Assembly: GCA_035500455.1 (NCBI GenBank)
Contig: DATJXG010000084.1
Coordinates: forward strand, 1-16,540
DNA from: DATJXG01 sp035500455
GTDB taxonomy: Bacteria; Acidobacteriota; Terriglobia; Terriglobales; Acidobacteriaceae
Direction of reading: 5' to 3'
Length of the DNA stretch: 16,540 nucleotides
A program made the position numbers and the translations under genes. The first letter of the stretch is position 1; the number at the start of each line of letters is the position of its first letter. The notes beneath the pieces are model-generated. The model searched no databases and was not told where the DNA came from. It saw nothing but the letters and a program-made list of their open reading frames with translations. Below are positions 7,130 to 14,187 of the stretch, one piece after another.

Positions 7130-7717
7130 TCAGGCTTCCCCAAAGACTGGAGGTTCGTGCATATTCTTCAGGTACACCAGCTTGAACGCCTGTTTTGCGC
7201 GATGCAACAAAACCCTTAAGTACTCGCGGTCCACGCCGAGACGTTGGCAGACTTCATCCTTGTCGCGCTCCTCCAGGAACACTTCGCGCAGCAACTGCCG
7301 GTCACGTTCCGAGAGCTTGCCAAGAATCTCGCGGACCTTTTTCTCTCTCTGCTTTGACTCCAGTCCACCCAGCACGTTCACTTCGCGCGCCGGAAGCTGG
7401 TTCTTTTTGTCGTCATCGTCATCGAGCGATGTATCACGCCCGCCGATCCGATGCTCCTCCTTCAGGACGTTGTTACAAATAGAATTCACAAACGATCCCA
7501 GCCGGTCCGGCTGCAGGATCGTGCCCTTGCGCAGGGCCACAAAAAAGCGCGCGAAAGTTTCCTGCCTGGCATCTTCAATCGCCTCGCGGGAAAGAAACCT
7601 CGAGCGCAGCTTGATCTGGATTAAAGCGCTGAAATAGGAGACGAAATGCTGCTCGGTGCCGCTGTCAGCGGCTCGCAGGCGCTCGACGTAAGCAGCATCA
7701 AAGGAATGGAACTGCAA
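7130..7717 (-). CDS. ECF-type RNA polymerase sigma factor
   Basis: This sigma-70 family factor presumably directs RNA polymerase to its own operon and other targets. From the chosen start it is 195 residues, normal for ECF factors. Region 2 is at about residues 20-65 (FVSYFSALIQIKLRSRFLS and DARQETFARFFVALR). An acidic linker DDDDDKK follows, and region 4 lies at about 130-185 (LSERDRQLLREVFLEERDKDEVCQRLGVDREYLRVLLHRAKQAFK), with its helix-turn-helix. The start is uncertain. TTG at 7715-7717 puts the FDAAYVERL segment at the N-terminus and has GAGGGGG upstream; TTG at 7747 or GTG at 7759 are alternatives. The frame stays open up to an ATG at 8083, which would add an unusual basic, proline-rich extension of 122 residues. 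The anti-sigma gene follows on the same strand. Confidence 0.88.
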   Translation of the reverse strand: MQFHSFDAAYVERLRAADSGTEQHFVSYFSALIQIKLRSRFLSREAIEDARQETFARFFVALRKGTILQPDRLGSFVNSICNNVLKEEHRIGGRDTSLDDDDDKKNQLPAREVNVLGGLESKQREKKVREILGKLSERDRQLLREVFLEERDKDEVCQRLGVDREYLRVLLHRAKQAFKLVYLKNMHEPPVFGEA

Positions 7718-7934
7718 GCCTCCCCCTCGCGCCCCAAGAAATGGCAACCAGTGTAGCACCGGGTTTGAGGGAGCCGGCGTGCTTTCCCGCGGCACTGGTT
7801 GGCATGGCGCTTCATGGAAAGAGTGCCGGCTTCGGCTGCGGATCGAGGGCGAGATAGGTCGGGCCGAACTCACAGGGACCATGGTCTTTCCGGGCATTGC
7901 AACAACCAACAGTTGTGGGTGAAGACAGACCGCT

Positions 7935-7969
7935 GTGCCGGAGTCGCTTCCCCCAGTCGGCTCCGGCAC
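7935..7969. promoter_or_regulatory. Strong inverted repeat in the sigma-factor leader
   Basis: GTGCCGGAG (7935-7943) and CTCCGGCAC (7961-7969) form a perfect 9-bp stem. On the plus strand it extends to 12 bp with one T-G pair and an 11-nt loop; on the minus (sense) strand the extension has one C-A mismatch. No T-run follows, so it is not an obvious terminator. It could be an operator, an RNA structure in the sigma leader, or a regulator of the downstream operon. Confidence 0.4.
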
Positions 7970-8178
7970 CTGAGCAGTGGATCCCGGCGGCACTTTCAAC
8001 GCGGGACCCGATTCGTGGCGCGATCGCGGTTTGCGATGTCTCCACTTATTCAGATAGTGCGTCGAAGTGGGGAATCGTTTCATTTAGTTCTCATTACCAA
8101 GGAGACGGCCAGGAGACAGGGAAATAGACGAACCAGGGCCCAAGAGAGAGCGCAGACTGCAGATATGAGGATCCTCGA

Positions 8179-8197
8179 GGCGCTCACAGCGAGCGCC
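8179..8197 (-). terminator. Candidate hairpin just past the vWA-protease stop
   Basis: GGCGCTC and GAGCGCC form a 7-bp stem with a 5-nt loop (8179-8197), 15 bp downstream of the vWA-protease stop on its strand. No U-run follows; the next bases contain the palindrome GAGGATCCTC. It could mark the end of the vWA operon or be a factor-dependent pause site. Weak evidence for true termination. Confidence 0.35.
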
Positions 8198-8211
8198 CCG
8201 TTTCGGCCAGG

Positions 8212-8646
8212 TCAGATTTGCAGAATCCGCGGCTGGATCTGCTCGACGTCGATAGCGGGAGCGCCGCGATCTCCGCCTGCGGTGTAAACCGCGGTTACGT
8301 TCAGCTCCGCTGTGGTGAGAATCTCGACGATTCCCAGGGTCAGCGCGCTCCTTCCTCCCGGATCGGCGCCCAGGATCTTCTCCTGCAGGTGGCAGCAGTC
8401 GCTCATGGTGGCTGAGTGGGCCGGCAAGCGCAGCCCTTCTGCTTTCGCTACTTTGGCTACGTTGGGCGAGCGCCCGGATGCCACTCCTGCCAGCACCAGA
8501 GGGATCAATCCCATCACCACGGGAACCTCCACATCGCCGCTGTTATGGATGTTGATCTCGGTGGAGTAGCTGCCGGGACGAACGGGAGCGCAGCCGCAGC
8601 AGTCGTCGGCCTGGACCCCGCACAGGAACTTCACGCTGTACACAAA
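8212..8646 (-). other. Shared 144-residue C-terminal cysteine module, copy 1
   Basis: Encodes residues 938-1081 of the trypsin-vWA protein. Key blocks are FVYSVKFLCG, CAPVRPGSYSTEINIHN, IPLVLAG, DCC and TAELNVTAVYT. It aligns without gaps to the end of the neighbouring vWA protein (69 of 144 identical by my hand count). Cysteines at module positions 9, 17, 19, 84 and 85 are shared by both copies. Confidence 0.85.
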
Positions 8647-11457
8647 TATGTTGAACTTGGGCGGGCGGACCACCGCCGGCGGCCGTCCCGGCTGCGAGAT
8701 GCCGATGGATGGCGGGACCAGGGAATCGGGATCCGAGCACACGTTGACCTGATAGCTTCCGTTGCCCAAATCGGTCACCGGACCGGACGGCGAGCTGCCC
8801 GTCTGCGCGACCAGGGTAAAAGCGTCGAGCCGTCCCGGGCCAAGCATGTTGCCGTACTTGTCGCGCGGGGTGAAGGTCATTTGCAGGCAGTTGCCGCCGG
8901 TGCCGCCCCCGATGGGGGTGGTGGTTACGGTTGTCTGGCCGGGATCGATGCCGATTTCCACATGCGACGACCAAAGCAACTCCCGCATGCCCGGGCAACC
9001 GGGATCGCCCCAGGAGGCCTTAGCGTGGAAGGTGTAGTTGCCTTCTACGGTGAGGAAGTCGTCCAGGGCCTTGCCGAAGGTTCCCGCCGATTCGAACATG
9101 CCGCCATTATGTTGGGCAGAGTCCGAGAGATCGAACGAAGTATCCACATATTGAACGACCGGCTTTCCCGTGAATGCCTCAATCGCCTGCAGCGCGGCCT
9201 GGCGCGCGGGAAGGGCATCGCCGTCAGCTGTTCCGGGGCCACCAAGTCCGGCTTTGCTCAACAATGTACCGACGCTGCCGTCCGGCCTGGTGGCGGTCAT
9301 GGAAACGTCCATTCCCTCTGGCCAGCTTCCATCTTCGTAGCGCACCAGCACCAGGGGATTGAAACGGTCGCCAGTGTAGAGCGGGCCTGGATCGGGAAGC
9401 CGGGTCATCCTTGGCCCTCCCGTCGGGATCACGTTGACGAAATAGTGCAGCTCCGGCGTGGGCGGAGGGAACTCGCCTCCACCGCCAGGACGCACTACAT
9501 TGACCAGCCATTGACCATTGCGAGCGCCTCCGAATGGAAGCGCAAAGCGCAGGAACGTCCAGGTTCGGCCGGAGGCGGAGCGCACGCCCGCGGTCGTGGC
9601 GCGAATAATAATTCCGCCGGGCGCGGTCACTTCAATGAGCAGAGAAGCGTCGCCGTTATCCCAGCCGGCCACCGCCGTGATCTCCTCCTCGCCGCAGATG
9701 GAGAAGGGAACCGGCGTTCCCTGGGGGGCATCGGCCGGCAAATCGAATTCGGGGTCGAACAGGACGCCCGCTTCGAAGATATTGCCGAAAGCGCTGGAGA
9801 AGAACTTCTCCAGTGAGAGTCCGCCACTGGCGCGGGTGTACAGGCCGCCATGGGCCGCGGTCAACGAGGTGAGCAGCGCCCCGTCGAGATTCGATTCTGA
9901 GCCCAGGCCGATGGCGTGCACGGTAATTCCGCTGAGGGAGCCATCGACATCGGCGATCATCGGACTGGTGTTCTGCAGGCCGTCGGTCAGCAGAAGAATT
10001 GCCCGCGGATTTGCTCCGGGCGCCGGAAATTGTCCTTGGGCGGCAGCCAGGCCGCCACCGATGCTGGTCGCGCCGCCGGGAGCCAGACCTCCTACGATGC
10101 CGCCGGAAAACGGCGGTCCGCCCACGAGCGTAGTTTGCGTCGCGGGCGTGACGGGGGCGATGGCGAAGTCTACCGGCGAACTTGCGGTCGTGCTGAAAGA
10201 GACCAGGCCGGCTCGATTGCCTGTGCTTGCCCGCACCAACTGAACGAAAAGCGAGATGGCGTCGCGCGCGGCTTCGATCTTGGTGCGACCGCTGCCGTCA
10301 TCGCTGGACATGCTCCCAGAGCGGTCAGCCACAAGCATGACGTCGCGGGTGATCGGGGGCGGAGGCGCCGGAGCCAGGTCGGCGAGAATGTTGACGGTCG
10401 GGCAGTAGCCAAGCGGAGAGCCGCTGCACGGCGCGCCTCGGGACAGGACGCCGACAATTCGCCCGGCCATGTCGAACAACCCCGAGCCGGAACTTCCGCC
10501 GGAAACGCTAACATTCGACGAAACGAAGATGCCCGAGGAGCCGCTGCCGGTAACCGTTGCAAAGCCTTGGCCATGCGGAATGGAGAGCTTTTTCACCGCG
10601 CCGTTCGGATGGTGCAGACCAAAAACCTGCTCGCCCACAGCAGGAAAGTTCGGGCGCATCTGGATGACGGGAACGCCGGCCGGAACTTCCGCCAGTTGCA
10701 GCAGGCTGTAATCGAGGTTGGTATTGACGTTCTTCTGGCCGAGAACCGCTTTCACCTTGTAGAAGCGCGGGTTGTATCCCGCGGGACGGTTCCCGGAGGC
10801 ATCGGTCTCATAGTCGAACGTCACCGAGGCGGTCAACGCCTCGGTCGGGGTATGGCAGTGCCCGGCGGAGATCACTTTGTCGAAGTCCACCAGGGTGATC
10901 GAGCACGTCGATACCTGCTTGATACCAGTGGTTTCGCTGTTCTCCACGGTCACGATCATGCCGGTCGAAGCTACGATCTTGGCGCGCACGTCCGTGGCGG
11001 GCGTGGTGCTGGTCGCGTTCTCCCAGTTGGGCGGAAAAGTGCAGAACCAGAACGGGTCATACTGCGGCTCGACGTACGCCGAGGGCTGATAGAACGGATC
11101 GCAGTTCGAAAAGCTGGGCATCGGCTGGCTGGGTTCGCCCAAGTGCCGCTCGCCGCGCCCGTACTGGTCAAGCTGGACGTTTCCCGTCCCGGTATAGGTA
11201 ATGGAAACACCGGCCGGAAATGCGTACACATTGATGGGGCGCGTCCAGAAGTCGGGGCCATCGGCGGCGGTGAAGATGTCGGTGTCGTAACCGAGGTCAA
11301 CCGCAAGCTGGTCCCCCGGATTGAAATTGAGGTTCTGGAAATGCAGGATGAGGAACTTCGTTCCGCCGGGAGCGGGCGCGGGATTGAAGACAGTAGTGCC
11401 TGCTCCGATTGTCATGGGAGTGCCGAGTACCTGCACGGTGCCGACGATGTGTGACAT
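8212..11457 (-). CDS. Trypsin-like serine protease fused to vWA domain, with cysteine-rich C-terminal module
   Basis: This 1081-residue protein has several parts in order. Residues 1-150 are a beta-rich N-terminal domain. Residues about 155-360 are a chymotrypsin-fold protease with a complete triad: H200 (VISAGHC), D249 (TNLDYSLLQL) and S323 (GGSSGSGLF). A PPPP linker precedes the vWA domain at about 370-560, with an intact metal site: D378, S380 and S382 (DRSGS), T464 (GGATS) and D492 (LLLTDG). Further beta-rich segments fill 570-930. Residues 938-1081 are a module shared with the upstream gene. No signal peptide or membrane helix is visible, so any surface location would need a non-classical route. 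The ATG at 11455-11457 has AGGAGA (11463-11468) overlapping the upstream stop, so the two vWA genes are translationally coupled. Proteolytic activity is likely but its target is unknown. Confidence 0.9.
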   Translation of the reverse strand: MSHIVGTVQVLGTPMTIGAGTTVFNPAPAPGGTKFLILHFQNLNFNPGDQLAVDLGYDTDIFTAADGPDFWTRPINVYAFPAGVSITYTGTGNVQLDQYGRGERHLGEPSQPMPSFSNCDPFYQPSAYVEPQYDPFWFCTFPPNWENATSTTPATDVRAKIVASTGMIVTVENSETTGIKQVSTCSITLVDFDKVISAGHCHTPTEALTASVTFDYETDASGNRPAGYNPRFYKVKAVLGQKNVNTNLDYSLLQLAEVPAGVPVIQMRPNFPAVGEQVFGLHHPNGAVKKLSIPHGQGFATVTGSGSSGIFVSSNVSVSGGSSGSGLFDMAGRIVGVLSRGAPCSGSPLGYCPTVNILADLAPAPPPPITRDVMLVADRSGSMSSDDGSGRTKIEAARDAISLFVQLVRASTGNRAGLVSFSTTASSPVDFAIAPVTPATQTTLVGGPPFSGGIVGGLAPGGATSIGGGLAAAQGQFPAPGANPRAILLLTDGLQNTSPMIADVDGSLSGITVHAIGLGSESNLDGALLTSLTAAHGGLYTRASGGLSLEKFFSSAFGNIFEAGVLFDPEFDLPADAPQGTPVPFSICGEEEITAVAGWDNGDASLLIEVTAPGGIIIRATTAGVRSASGRTWTFLRFALPFGGARNGQWLVNVVRPGGGGEFPPPTPELHYFVNVIPTGGPRMTRLPDPGPLYTGDRFNPLVLVRYEDGSWPEGMDVSMTATRPDGSVGTLLSKAGLGGPGTADGDALPARQAALQAIEAFTGKPVVQYVDTSFDLSDSAQHNGGMFESAGTFGKALDDFLTVEGNYTFHAKASWGDPGCPGMRELLWSSHVEIGIDPGQTTVTTTPIGGGTGGNCLQMTFTPRDKYGNMLGPGRLDAFTLVAQTGSSPSGPVTDLGNGSYQVNVCSDPDSLVPPSIGISQPGRPPAVVRPPKFNIFVYSVKFLCGVQADDCCGCAPVRPGSYSTEINIHNSGDVEVPVVMGLIPLVLAGVASGRSPNVAKVAKAEGLRLPAHSATMSDCCHLQEKILGADPGGRSALTLGIVEILTTAELNVTAVYTAGGDRGAPAIDVEQIQPRILQI

Positions 11458-11462
11458 GGTTC

Positions 11463-11468
11463 TCTCCT
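11463..11468 (-). promoter_or_regulatory. Ribosome-binding site overlapping the upstream stop codon
   Basis: AGGAGA lies 5 nt before the ATG of the trypsin-vWA gene and shares bases with the TAG stop (11467-11469) of the vWA gene. This arrangement fixes the start of the second gene and favours coupled translation of the pair. Confidence 0.75.
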
Positions 11469-11901
11469 ATTGCCGCCGTCCGACGATTTGTTTCACTTCG
11501 AGTTCAAGGCCGTCGTCTTTGTCTTTGCCGCTGCTGGTGTAAACCGCGGTCACGGCGAGTTCAGCCGTGGAGACAAGCTCCACGAAGCCGACGGTTAGCG
11601 GCCGCGCGCCCTGGCTTTCCCCCGCGAACAAGAGCTGGGTAATGCGGCAGCAATCCACCATGGTTGCGGTCTGCCGCGGTAGGGCGATCTTGTCCTCAGC
11701 GCGCACGCCCGCGGTATTCGGCTCGCGCCCCGCGGGAGCGCCGGCGAGAACCAGGGGAATGAAGCGCAACACCACGTTTGCGTCGGTCAGGGTGTAGTTG
11801 TGGATGTTGATTTCGGTTGCGTACTGGCCCGGCCTTACCGGCGCGCACTCACAGCCGCAGTCTGCCTGCGATCCGCAGACAAACTTGATCGAGTACACGA
11901 A
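11467..11901 (-). other. Shared 144-residue C-terminal cysteine module, copy 2
   Basis: Encodes residues 422-565 of the vWA protein, with FVYSIKFVCG, CAPVRPGQYATEINIHN, IPLVLAG, DCC and TAELAVTAVYT. It matches copy 1 at equal length without gaps. The conserved cysteines suggest metal binding or disulfides; conservation across otherwise different proteins suggests a common assembly, targeting or partner-binding function. Confidence 0.85.
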
Positions 11902-13164
11902 CGCGCAGGGCGGGATCGTGATCTGGACCCTCTTGGTCGCGATCACGTGGCCGTCGGCCACCGCATCGATGGTTCCGGTAATCACCTGCGCCTCCGGCTT
12001 GCAGGGAAGTCCGGTAAAGGTCACCTGGAATGGCAGGGTCTGATCTTTGTCGCCGGCCAACGGGCCATAACCGCCCGCGGGGGTGATGGAGGTAACCAGC
12101 GGCGCCACTGTGGGCGAGGGCACCAGGTTTACGTTGTTGATTCCGCCGACGGCGCTCTGCACCAGGTTGATGATGGTGTTGACGATGTTGCCGGGATTGA
12201 TCCCGCTGACGAAAGCGCCGCCCGTGTTGGTGGCGATGCGCGTTCCCTGTCCGGGTGTTCCGCCGGGAGGGCCGCATACCGCGTCATAGCCGGATTCCCC
12301 CAGCTTCGGGTCATCATCGAGGCCAGGGGTAGCGGTAGAGATCGCCAGGACCGCGATAGTCTCTGCCACAAGTTTGGCAGTGACGGTTGCCTCGGTGATG
12401 TCGGCTGCCAGGCCGGTCACGCCGGTGCAGATGGGGTCATGACTGGGCGCATCGCCAAACCAGACAATGATCCGCTTGCTCCCCGCGCGCCAGCCGATCG
12501 TGCCACCCGGTGGGACTGCGAGGCTGTCGAGAGCGAAGAGATCGGCTTCCGGTGTGTCATCGCCTCCGACTGCCGACCACGCGCCAATTGCCGCCGCGAC
12601 TGCCGCAGTCGCGGTGGTTGGGCTTAGCTGATGCTGGAATCCGTAGGGATCGCCGGATCGGAAGTCCTTGTAGTTGCCCACACCGAACGCCATATCGATT
12701 CCCAACCCGCTCAGCGTGCTCAACACTGTATTGGCCCCAGCCTGCACCGCTCCAATGATCCCCCCCATAGAACCTGTGGTGTCGGCGAGGAAGTACACAT
12801 CGGCTTTTCCCGACCCGGCATGCGCGGGAATGGTCACCGTGATGGTTTCACTCAAGGTGGCGCCCGGGTTGAGAGTGAATACGTTCGTGTCGGGAGAAAT
12901 CGTCGGGCCGGAAGTGAGAGGCGTTGACAGGAAGGACAAGTCAGGGGGCTTGGTGACAGGCTCGACGGCCAACCCATGCTCATTCACAAACACCGTCACC
13001 GAAGGCCCGTTGCCGTGCTTGCCGCTCACAACGCGGTAGCGGAAGACTTTCTCGCCGGTCCGTGGGTGACGGAGTTCCTCCCGATCAATAACAGTGGGCT
13101 CTTCCAGGTGATGAGTCTGTGCGGCGATCTTCGCGGCTTTGCTGGCGAGTGATTGCTGTGGCAT
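11467..13164 (-). CDS. vWA domain protein with cysteine-rich C-terminal module
   Basis: The 565-residue protein begins with a polar N-terminal region (about 1-118). A vWA domain of integrin-beta-like character follows at about 120-345. Its metal site shows D128, T130 and S132 (LADTTGSMGGIIGAV), and FGDAP at 236-240 supplies a later acidic ligand; NYKDF and GDDTPEADLFAL are typical of this subtype. A beta-rich stretch (about 350-420) leads to the C-terminal module at 422-565, shared with the next gene. No signal peptide or membrane segment is seen. vWA domains mediate metal-dependent protein binding, so a scaffold or adhesion role with the downstream protease is plausible. The ATG at 13162-13164 has GAGGGGA upstream and is the first gene of the minus-strand run; a 10-bp gap leads to the next start. 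Domain call strong, role inferred. Confidence 0.9.
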   Translation of the reverse strand: MPQQSLASKAAKIAAQTHHLEEPTVIDREELRHPRTGEKVFRYRVVSGKHGNGPSVTVFVNEHGLAVEPVTKPPDLSFLSTPLTSGPTISPDTNVFTLNPGATLSETITVTIPAHAGSGKADVYFLADTTGSMGGIIGAVQAGANTVLSTLSGLGIDMAFGVGNYKDFRSGDPYGFQHQLSPTTATAAVAAAIGAWSAVGGDDTPEADLFALDSLAVPPGGTIGWRAGSKRIIVWFGDAPSHDPICTGVTGLAADITEATVTAKLVAETIAVLAISTATPGLDDDPKLGESGYDAVCGPPGGTPGQGTRIATNTGGAFVSGINPGNIVNTIINLVQSAVGGINNVNLVPSPTVAPLVTSITPAGGYGPLAGDKDQTLPFQVTFTGLPCKPEAQVITGTIDAVADGHVIATKRVQITIPPCAFVYSIKFVCGSQADCGCECAPVRPGQYATEINIHNYTLTDANVVLRFIPLVLAGAPAGREPNTAGVRAEDKIALPRQTATMVDCCRITQLLFAGESQGARPLTVGFVELVSTAELAVTAVYTSSGKDKDDGLELEVKQIVGRRQ

Positions 13165-13218
13165 ACGGTCCCCTCATTCCCCCGTCTTTCATGTGGTGAG
13201 TGAAAAGCGATTGCCTAA

Positions 13219-13238
13219 TAGTGATCACGGGTTCACTA
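13219..13238. promoter_or_regulatory. Candidate operator between divergent vWA and GntR genes
   Basis: TAGTGA-N8-TCACTA is a perfect 6-bp inverted repeat in the 170-bp divergent spacer. Its outer TAGT/ACTA half-sites resemble operators bound by GntR-family proteins, and the adjacent gene encodes such a regulator. It may control the GntR gene, the vWA operon or both. The assignment is inference. Confidence 0.4.
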
Positions 13239-13253
13239 ACGTTTCATCGAATT

Positions 13254-13285
13254 AGCGCGCCGGGAAGAAGACGCAGCGGCGCGCT
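13254..13285. repeat. G+C-rich inverted repeat in the divergent spacer
   Basis: AGCGCGCC (13254-13261) and GGCGCGCT (13278-13285) are exact reverse complements separated by 16 nt. A further GCGCGC and a run of six T follow at about 13297-13311. In the plus direction this could act as an attenuator ahead of the GntR gene; otherwise it is part of the regulatory region. Confidence 0.35.
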
Positions 13286-13334
13286 GCGAGGAACTGCGCG
13301 CTGACATTTTTTGCCACTCGAAAATGGTCAATGA

Positions 13335-14078
13335 GTGAAAATCCAGGCGGCACGGGCGGGACGAGGAAAGCTGCCAGGGCGTGGTACATTACTGTCCGAC
13401 GTGTACGCAAACCATCAAGAAGATGCCGTCGAACCACGCGGCCTGCTCAAAGAAAATATCGCAGCGCGGCTGCGGGAACAGATCCTTGCGGGACGGCTTG
13501 CGCCGGGCGAAAAAATTATCGAAGGCCGCTGGGCGCGGCAGTACGGGGCCGCACAGGTTTCCATTCGCGAAGCCCTCAACATTCTGACCAGCGAAGGGTT
13601 TGTCACCAAGGGGCACGGGCGGAGCGCACGCGTACTGAAACTGGGCGATCCGGAAATCATCCACATCTATGAAGTGCGAGGCGCGCTTGAAGGCCTGGCC
13701 GCGCGAATTATCGCGGAACGCCGCTTACCTTTGGACGACCTGGAGGCCGCGCTGAAGGGTATTCAAGAGGCCGTACAGCGCGACAACCTTCGCCAGGTGG
13801 TGGAGAGCGTGCAGCACTTTCACATCCGGCTGCTGGAAAAGCCGGGGAACCTGTTCCTCCAGGAAAACGGCCGGCGGCTCGTGATACCGCTTTACGCGTT
13901 CACTCTCATGCGCGCCCTCGCCAAGAACCTGGATACCAGTCCCTGGGCAGTGCAGTTGCCCAAACATCGCCTCATCATCGATGTAATCCGGCTTGGCAAC
14001 CCTCTGCTGGCGGAGCAGACGCTGATTCACGTCACGAATTCATTCCTCGAGTCGGCTCTGACGGTGTGGGCGCACTAA
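13335..14078 (+). CDS. GntR family transcriptional regulator, FadR-type (FCD domain)
   Basis: This 247-residue protein has a winged helix-turn-helix at about residues 37-103 (LKENIAARLREQILAGRLAPGEKI, then VSIREALNILTSEGFV) and an all-helical FCD effector domain at about 108-240. FCD domains usually bind a metal and a small organic acid. H163 (HFHIRLLE), H211 (KHRLIID) and H232 match three histidine ligand positions, but the usual aspartate four residues before the first histidine appears to be V159. The start is the GTG at 13335; GTG at 13401, just before the DNA-binding domain, is an alternative because neither has a strong Shine-Dalgarno. It diverges from the vWA operon and converges on the IclR gene. 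Targets could be the catabolic operon to the right or the vWA operon to the left. Confidence 0.9.
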   Translation: MKIQAARAGRGKLPGRGTLLSDVYANHQEDAVEPRGLLKENIAARLREQILAGRLAPGEKIIEGRWARQYGAAQVSIREALNILTSEGFVTKGHGRSARVLKLGDPEIIHIYEVRGALEGLAARIIAERRLPLDDLEAALKGIQEAVQRDNLRQVVESVQHFHIRLLEKPGNLFLQENGRRLVIPLYAFTLMRALAKNLDTSPWAVQLPKHRLIIDVIRLGNPLLAEQTLIHVTNSFLESALTVWAH

Positions 14079-14084
14079 GCTGCG

Positions 14085-14110
14085 CAAAGTGGCGACTTTG
14101 GTTTTCTTTG
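14085..14110 (+). terminator. Probable terminator of the GntR gene
   Basis: CAAAGT-GGCG-ACTTTG forms a 6-bp stem with a 4-nt loop directly after the GntR stop (7 bp), followed by the T-rich GTTTTCTTTG. It fits a modest Rho-independent terminator. It also abuts a CTTTGC repeat, so part of the signal may come from that repeat. Confidence 0.5.
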
Positions 14111-14130
14111 CATTCTTTGCGACCTTTGCG
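14106..14130 (-). repeat. CTTTGC repeat, three units with 9-nt period
   Basis: CTTTGC occurs at 14106, 14115 and 14124. It is the reverse complement of the GCAAAG element at 2893-2915. It lies in the gap between the convergent GntR and IclR genes. Confidence 0.6.
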
Positions 14131-14187
14131 TTTAATGATGACCGTAAAGGTCGCCCGGAACGTCGGCATCCTAAGAACACCGGGTAC

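Larger units (their letters stand above)
7718..8211 (-). other. Leader region upstream of the ECF sigma gene, no confident gene
   Basis: Nearly 500 bp separate the vWA-protease stop from the sigma-factor start. In the sigma frame the minus strand has no stop from 8083 down, but the peptide is low-complexity, rich in S, P and R, and unlike any domain I know. I therefore treat it as leader or regulatory DNA rather than coding. It contains the inverted repeat at 7935-7969 and the hairpin at 8179-8197. I see no clear ECF-type GGAAC/GTC promoter. Confidence 0.45.

Noticed and set aside
6432..7637. Plus-strand open frame of 401 codons opposite the anti-sigma and sigma genes
   Set aside because: It has no recognisable domain and crosses two genes with clear motifs on the minus strand.
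7812..8045. Possible 77-residue minus-strand protein in the sigma leader
   Set aside because: No ribosome-binding site or recognisable pattern, and it overlaps the inverted repeat.
8416..9816. Long plus-strand open frame (466 codons) antisense to the trypsin-vWA gene
   Set aside because: Its translation is rich in R, G, A and H without any domain, while the minus strand encodes clear protease and vWA motifs. It is a by-product of high G+C.
9916..11454. Long plus-strand open frame (512 codons) antisense to the same gene
   Set aside because: Same reasoning: low-complexity R/G/A-rich product opposite well-defined catalytic residues.
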